Source of the DNA: Uloborus plumipes | Taxonomy: Eukaryota; Arthropoda; Arachnida; Araneae; Uloboridae | DNA: 64,000 nucleotides | Assembly (NCBI GenBank): GCA_038373865.1 | Contig: JAXGGA010003011.1 | Location: 46,380 to 110,379 of the forward strand | Reading direction: 5' to 3' | Shown here: one piece after another, positions 57,690 through 64,000 of the stretch | Layout: every line of letters begins with the position of its first letter | Position numbering within the stretch: the first letter of the stretch is position 1 | Notes under the pieces: generated by a model | Seen by the model: the letters and a program-made list of their open reading frames with translations, nothing else | Told to the model about the DNA's origin: nothing | Databases searched by the model: none | Translations under genes and position numbers: made by a program

Positions 57690-58740
57690 AGGCTCCAAGA
57701 GTTCAACTAAGTTACGTATCTTTTGGCAAGAGTAGGGTTTATTTTTTGAAAATGTCACTCATAGCTAGGTTTGGAATTGAATCCGTTTCTGCATGATAAT
57801 CAGTATTAGAGATGCACCGATTAATCGGCAATACCGATTAATTGGCCATAATCGGCCACTTTCCCGATTATTAATAATCGGCAAAATTGTACCGATTATT
57901 AAAAATCGGCAAAATTGTACCGATTAATCGGCAAAAAAAAATATTTTTAAATATAATTTTTTAAAGTATTCATTCACTAAGAAACTATGATGAACAATTT
58001 TATTAACAGTAATAATAATCCTCACAGTTGATATAAAGTTTTTAATGAATTAATTTTCCTATTTTGAATAAATATACACGTAGAAAATGTTGCAACATTT
58101 TTCATGTGCCGATACTTTTTTCCTTTGCATAGTGCTTTTAGATAACCCCTTTTACAAAGAACAAAAGTCTTGAATTAAATTGTTACTAATAATTGAAAAG
58201 TTTCAATTAAAAGCACTCCTAAATTAGAGTGCTCACCAGACTCCGTCTAATTTCTTGTTTTGAATTTTCATGTCTAGTTAACGTAATTAAGAATGTGTTA
58301 ATGTAATATTATTGAAAATAATATAAAAATTGGTTCTAAAAAATTGGATAAAGTTTTGAAATTATTTTGTTAACTGGAAAAAAAAATATTTTCTCAGAAA
58401 TAAGAGACTATTTCTAAAATCGAAATTGAAAAAGAAAGAAAAAAAAAGGGATTGTGAAATTGGTAGTATTAAAAACAATCATCTTTATCATTAATCGGCT
58501 TAACCGTAGCCGATTAATCAGCCGATTATCAAAAGCCGATTAATCGGTAACCGGTAATCGGCCAATTTTCTTATCGGTGCATCCCTAATCAGTATTTTTG
58601 CAAAATGAAATTGATCTCTGAGGTTACAGGTGGATCAAAATTGTCAATTAATTTGAATTCAAAGAAAGTTCAAATAAATTAAAGAAACACATTCCACTTG
58701 ATTGATTTTGAGCATTTGAGAATCTTCGTACACATTTGGA
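57690..58740. repeat. Degenerate duplication, copy B, split by a hAT element
   Basis: The left part (57690-57798) and right part (58596-58740) match successive halves of copy A at 57290-57530. The interruption is the 781-bp hAT element at 57807-58587. The identical order of phrases supports duplication before the insertion. Confidence 0.65.
57807..58587. mobile_element. hAT-like element, TAGRGATGCACCG ends (781 bp)
   Basis: The ends TAGAGATGCACCGATTAATC and CGGTGCATCCCTA are inverted. A perfect 8-bp TSD, ATCAGTAT, flanks them (57799-57806 and 58588-58595). Subterminal clusters of CCGATTAATCGG words occur on both sides, about five on the left (57815-57935) and six on the right (58493-58565). 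TAGGGATGCACCGAT is a known hAT-type end. No transposase open frame. Confidence 0.92.
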
Positions 58741-59172
58741 CGATTAAGTATGGTAGTGGCATAAATCAAAAGTTTTACAATTGCGTTTCACACATATATG
58801 AGTTCCGCGTTTTTTTCCCCATTATGCGCACCAACTACGAAAAAAACGTCTGAAATATATAGAACTCTAGAAGCACTCAAAAACTGTCCACTGAACTAAA
58901 TTGCTCGTTTTTGGGAGGGAGGCGACTGACAGAAAACAGTTCTATGTCACTGATGGGATCAACACAGTTAACATTTTAAATTCTTCTCTTGAATTAAAAT
59001 TTACGCTGTCCTGACGCAGTGTTCTTGCAAAACTTTCAGTTACTCGAAACTACGTTAGACTGACTTAGGCATCATTCCAATCGCGACGTTTAAACAATCA
59101 CCTAAATGCTGGTACAATGCTAGCTCAGCATTGTATATGTAGTTACGTCTTTGACAAATTCTGGAAACGTGG
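58741..59172. other. No recognised feature
   Basis: AT-rich sequence without supported features. Confidence 0.5.
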
Positions 59173-59180
59173 GTATATAT

Positions 59181-59408
59181 CAAGGGCGAATCCAGTTACT
59201 GGTTTTGGAAGAGTCATTTCCGGATCCAGACTTAGGATCCAGAGGGGGGGGGGTGTAAGTCAAGGGGTAAGTGGGGGGGGGGTCTAAGATGAATTTTAAG
59301 AATTTAAGTGCCCAAAACGCAACTTTCTTTTTTTTTTTTTTTCTGGTCATTTAGGGGAGGGGGGGTTACGTTCCTCTTAGCATCCCCTCCCCTCTGGATC
59401 AGCGATTG
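59181..59408. mobile_element. Probable hAT-like miniature element with G-runs
   Basis: CAAGGGCGAATCCAG at the left and CTGGATCAGCGATTG at the right are inverted. The flanking 8-mers GTATATAT and GTATTAAT match at six of eight positions. The interior has several G-runs and GGATCCAGAGGGG / CCCCTCTGGATC. The borders are reasonable but not proven. Confidence 0.55.
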
Positions 59409-59689
59409 GTATTAATGAGGATCTTGAACTTTATAGGTTCGTAAAACAGTGCTTCTCCTACAGAAGTATACCACATTTATTAAGTATACCACGGCACAAC
59501 CGATTTAGCCGCTATTTAGTTGTACTAATTATTGGTGTTGGCTTTAAAGATATTAAATATTAAGGAAATATGCTGCTCAAAGTTAATCCAAAGTTAATCT
59601 CAAGTTAAGACCATCATTACATAAAATAACTCATTAACTTTTAAAGTTAAACATGTAAAATATAATAGTTAGGATAAAGGAAGTCTTCT

Positions 59690-60717
59690 TACTTCTTTTT
59701 ACGTAGTGAACGACGTATTGTAATCGGGAAAAAAAATCCACTGAAATTTCGGCCTAAATTTCCATTTTACTCACCCCCGATTGAATGTTGAGTAATTTTT
59801 TTGGCCTGTTGGCACGTGCATATGCACTTGCGAGCGTATGAACTACCGAAACATCCACTTTGAAGGTTTTCATTTAAATTTACTTTTCTACAGAGAAGAA
59901 TGCTTTTGTGCACTAGAAGTTATTTCATTGCCAATTAGTGTTTTCTACAGAACTTGATCACTTTTTTTTTTCTACTTAGAACAGTATTTTCACAAAACTT
60001 GAGGAACACATACAAAATGACGTGTGTATCAAAATAGCTAAATAACGTGAAAAGTTTTGATATGGCATATTCAAATAGACAGCTATACTATATCATTTAG
60101 GTATTAATTTTTATAACTCCCTCATAATATGGTAAATTTGCTCAAAAGGTGATAAATGCGCATTGAGGACAGGGGACACCCATGACATTTCGCCTATATC
60201 TTTTTTAAATAAAATTTTAACACAAAATATGGCTGATATACATTTTCAATACTCCTTGCGAGTAGTTTAGTAAAATGTGTCATTAAATGTTGAAAATACA
60301 TATTTAATTGAAAGATATAGCATTAAGACGCGAAATTTAACGAAATAAGAAAATAATCCACATCATTTACTTTGTTATCTAGGTATAAGACACTTAAGTT
60401 ACTATATAACTTTGAAAGGGAAGAAATTCAGTTTAACATACCTTAAAATATTTTCAATTCCTAAAAAGTTGGTATTTCTTATAAAACGGTTCTCACCACA
60501 GCACATGGGTTAGCCAGCCAAGAATATTTGCTCATTACTATTTTCCTCCTGTTCTTCTATTCGGTGCCATTTTTGCGATTGAGCACAATCAAATTAGGAC
60601 CCTAGCAAGTTTTTCGGACCACTTCTTCTATTGCTTCTAACTCTCGTACATGAGTATACAAACTATTCTTTTAAACAGTTAAAAACATCGATTATGAAAT
60701 AGACGTAAAAGGAAGTA
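59690..60717. repeat. Interspersed repeat with TACTTCTTTTTACGTAG ends, copy 2
   Basis: It begins TACTTCTTTTTACGTAG and ends AGACGTAAAAGGAAGTA, inverted ends like those of 17565-18321. The first 170 bp align with that copy. The middle differs, so the two share ends more than bodies. Confidence 0.6.
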
Positions 60718-61514
60718 CTGGGCGGGGGAGGGGTCCACACCAGATGCTTTTCTGATATTACTGTGGCGCTCAGTCAATTCCAATTAGCTCACTAATTTAT
60801 TTTCTGTCAATTTTAAACATGTTAATTTTATTGTGAGATTTCTTTTTTAAGGAAATTAGTTCAATAAGTATTTAAAACTAATTAATTATTTCGGGTGAAG
60901 TAGGTCAAATCGGCAATTCAAGCATTAACATTGCGGGGGAAAAGAAGAACTATTGAGGATCCACTTTTGAATAGTTTATTTAAAATGCCGGACATATTTG
61001 AAAATATTCTTTTTGTATTACATTCAAATTTTCTCTAACATTTTTAATTCCGCCTAAAAAAGGTGCCAGTCGAAGGCTTAAAAATTCAAAATGAAAAACA
61101 AAAATAACAGATGTCCTCTTGGCTGAACATTAGTTAGAAATTAATTGTCTCCAATTTTTCGAGGAAGATCCACCAGTCATTGAATTTGATCCTTGTGTTG
61201 CTCCGGTAGAGTTCCTTTCTGTCTTTCTCCAATCTTTTCTCCCAAAGTTTGAAGAAGGTCAAACAAAAAATCTCAAAACTATAAAACCATGCATTACAAG
61301 AAATTGAAAATTATTGAAGTAATGCAGTTTTAGTTATGAAAATGGGTGGCACAAAATTATAATACGTTTTAACACGTTATTTTTTTTTTAATTTTAACAC
61401 GTTTAATGTAGAAACAATGTATGACAATGCATTCAGACACATTTAAACTTTTTCCGTCACATGAAAAAGGTTAAGAACGACAGATATCACTTTTTAAGGC
61501 CTAGAACTGCAAAT
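60718..61514. other. No recognised feature
   Basis: AT-rich; a T-run near 61380. No gene supported. Confidence 0.5.
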
Positions 61515-61908
61515 TAAAACATTTTCGTAAAATTTATTCATTCTCTGACAGTCGCTACTTAGCCTAAAATTAGCTACAGGTTGCAATGACACAGAGATAG
61601 AGCAATTCAAGGTAGTGGACAGCTCTTCAAAAAAAATTGGTAGTTTGTCCTGCTTGTGACAGATCTATATTTCATTGCAGAAGTAAAATTTAAAAAAATA
61701 AGTAAATTGATCATGAAAAAAAATCCCACATTTATGTGTGTGATTCTTTAGGCAAAAAAAAACGTTTTTTACTCATTTAAAAATGAAATATAAAGCTGTT
61801 ACGTGCATGAAAAAAATTCTAGCTTTTCCGTTTACTGTCCCCATTTCATAATTCGGTATTTTCGTCAATGCTTAAAAGCACAAACCCGTGCCCAGATTTA
61901 TTTATACT
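61515..61908. repeat. Tandem duplication, copy A (about 390 bp)
   Basis: It runs from 'acagtcgctacttagcc' through 'atttatgtgtgtgattcttta' and 'aaaatgaaatataaagctgt' to 'gcccagatttat', in the same order as copy B at 61909-62415. Confidence 0.75.
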
Positions 61909-62415
61909 CTGACAATCGCTACTTAGCTCAAAAGTTTTAAAAGATGCTATGGCGCAAAGATGGCCCAATTCACGAGTGGTCTACTTCTCAAAAAAATTAG
62001 TCATGTTGTTATGTTCGTGACATCTCTATATTTTATTTCACACAAACAAAAGTAATACTTTCGGTCCCGCTTAATCGGGTAACGGATAAACGAATAACCC
62101 GCTTATACGAATAAAACATCCAAGAACCGAATATTTCCCCATGCCGTAGACGCAATATTAAAGATCCCCGCTTAATCGAATAATATTTCTTGGAACACAC
62201 AGTATTCGTTTGAACGGGGCCGACAGTAAAAAATAAGAAACAACAATCACACATAAATGTGATTCTTAAGGCAAAAATTAATGGTTTTTACACAATTAAA
62301 AATGAAATATAGAGCTGTCACGTCAACTGTCTTGCTTTTCCATGGAATGTCCCCATTTCCCCAGGATTTTCATCAATGCGTAAAAGCCCACATCCGAGCA
62401 TAGATTCATTAGTAA
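61909..62415. repeat. Tandem duplication, copy B, with an insertion
   Basis: It matches copy A from 'acaatcgctacttagct' to 'gagcatagattcatt'. Its extra length comes from the 169-bp Tigger-like element at 62058-62226. Confidence 0.75.
62058..62226 (-). mobile_element. Tigger-like miniature element (AAGCGGG words), intact
   Basis: 169 bp with ends CTTTCGGTCCCGC and GGGGCCGACAG, flanked by TA (62056-62057 and 62227-62228). It is the reverse complement of the copy at 52748-52941. Copy A of the host duplication (about 61685-61730) lacks it. The minus-strand open frame at 62033-62254 is a by-product. Confidence 0.82.
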
Positions 62416-63187
62416 GAACTAAAAAAGGACGGAAAATTAATCTACGCAATAGGTAAACAAACAGTGCTCAATGTTGCCATCGTTTGCTACAATTAGCTCA
62501 CGAACGAACCGTCCACATAATTGTCAATGTTTTCTACATAATCACCAGGGTATACGCGAAGCGAGAACTATTTCTTTGAGATGATGTTCAAAGCATACAA
62601 CTTATAATAGCTGTTGGACGATATACAAAATGCTCGGTCTTGAAGGAAACGCCTTCGTCTTCGGGAAATAATCAACTTCTAGTTTCTGACGATCTTTAAG
62701 GATGTGTCCAATATCTATGAAGTTAATGAACCAGAAAATCCCATGAAAGCGTTTTTACTTGAGGGTTGAAGCTGCGTGTGGCTACAAGACGGAATTTAGA
62801 AGATAATTTTGAAAGATAGAGAAATTATTTACAATTCTTTGATGCATAAAATCCAGTTTCATTTATTTACTTGATTGTTAGTATTAAATTCGTTAGTTCT
62901 TGATCTTTGTGATCGAGCTATTTTTTCATTTATGCAATGGGTAATAAGGTCACGTGCCCACTCCATTAATACTTGATTAATGTATTAAAACAACTTGCTG
63001 CAATACCATAAGTAATGATTTGAACCCGAATTATATGAATAATAAATCATCCAACTATGCTCTACAAATTTATAAAATGTGCACTAAAAATTCATAAAAT
63101 ATGCACTATTTTTTTTCGACTTTAATTAATGATTTTAATTAATGATTTTACGTCTGAACAAAACTACTGATGATCTTTCTGTCCTTG

Positions 63188-63188
<1 letters not shown>
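62416..63188. other. No recognised feature
   Basis: AT-rich sequence without supported features. Confidence 0.5.
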
Positions 63189-63218
<30 letters not shown>

Positions 63219-63239
63219 TATATATATATATATATATAT
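63189..63239. repeat. Poly(T) followed by (TA)n
   Basis: About 27 T, then about 11 TA units, uninterrupted. Confidence 0.95.
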
Positions 63240-64000
63240 CTTAGGCAAATTTTGTTGGCAGTAATATGATCCAATCTAACTTGAACATTTCGACACTATG
63301 TCCATCTTTCTATACTTCAATGCTTATGAACAATTTTACTATAAAAACAACATGTAAAAACCTAGTATACTACGACTCTAAGAGTTGATTTCTGATTTGC
63401 TGAGGCTTACTATGTTAAAATATGATTCAGAAAAAATGGTTTACATTCATAAAACGATTATTGGTGAAGTACCGCTCTAAGAATTTCTCATTCTTTAACC
63501 CAAACATACCTGAGCTTGTCCAAGGTCAAGCATTAAGTTACCAGAGCAACACTTTACTGCTCCTTGAGTGAGCAGAAATAAAACTTACATTTTGACTAAT
63601 TTTGATGAACTTATTATTTGTATTATATTTCGATAAATGTAAAGAAAATTATGCTTTGGACACAAGCAAATTTTTAGCAATTAATATAATGCAGAAAATG
63701 TTGTTTTCGAAGAGGGAACAGACACTGAATTTTAAATGAGAGGCAGAAACTGAAACAAATTTTTAAATTTTCCAAATATTTTAAGGCATCTAACTGGTTG
63801 TCGTTTAAAAGGAAGAACATCCTTCGTGCGTTTTCCAAATTTGAAAATCGACGTGGGAACGAGTTTTCCTCCAAGCAATTATACCTTGCTAAATCTATTC
63901 AAAGCGATTTCAGCTCTATGAGCTGAACATTGTCATAACATTTCTTCTTTTGGAAATGTTTTTCAAGGAATTTGTCTTCAGAGGAAAATAAAGTGGAAAT
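63240..64000. other. No recognised feature
   Basis: AT-rich. The minus-strand open frame at 63674-63874 has no recognised motif and no support. Confidence 0.5.

Noticed and set aside
1..64000. rRNA, tRNA or viral integration
   Set aside because: No cloverleaf, rRNA core or viral structural or polymerase motif was recognised by eye. A covariance-model scan would be the proper test.

Overview
This is AT-rich eukaryotic nuclear DNA, almost certainly from an arthropod with a large, transposon-loaded genome. A chelicerate such as a spider is my guess, from memory of similar repeats, and is not proven here. No host gene can be assigned with confidence. There is no operon structure, no rRNA or tRNA that I can see, and nothing prokaryotic. 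Most long open frames lack an ATG or lie antisense to transposase remnants.

What the window does hold is a dense, layered record of DNA transposons. I can bound or partly bound about 31 kb of them, close to half the window, mainly from inverted ends and target-site duplications (TSDs). The families are: piggyBac-like (TTAA; a relic transposase at 37985-39775 and two 520-bp derivatives at 545 and 42486); pogo/Tigger (TA; two 2-kb copies with broken DDE transposase at 29393 and 47576, plus short copies at 15642, 16245, 52748 and 62058); Tc1-like DD34E relics (19425 and 43549); PIF/Harbinger (a relic at 8667 and two probable miniature elements at 15703 and 41433); hAT (8382, 9023, 12173, 24264, 57807, 59181); Helitrons (14778, 21354, and 40376 on the minus strand); and at least six copies of a CACTGCAAAAAA/TACAGT miniature element, one of which has grown a 60-bp minisatellite.

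Region by region: 1-5 kb has tandem repeats, miniature elements and a TA element. 5.0-8.1 kb is one element nested in a second of the same class. 8.3-16.7 kb is packed with small elements, several nested. 17.5-22.5 kb has a Tc1 relic, a Helitron and a hairpin repeat. 23.1-28.0 kb is a long palindrome with a hAT at its centre and a TA element inside the hAT. 29.4-31.4 and 47.6-49.6 kb are the pogo pair. 36-43 kb runs from miniature element to piggyBac, miniature element, Helitron and piggyBac derivative. 53-57 kb is poor in recognisable elements and holds the only GC-richer, exon-like segment (53.1-53.3 kb, minus strand).

The most interesting pattern is a repeated design. Several unrelated elements repeat a short family-specific word (10-14 bp) from near their ends many times inside the element. 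Three elements with 4-bp TSDs share the same outer end, GGG(T/C)CATT, but carry different words built around GTTACG/CGTAAC. This looks like turnover of transposase-binding sites on a constant end.
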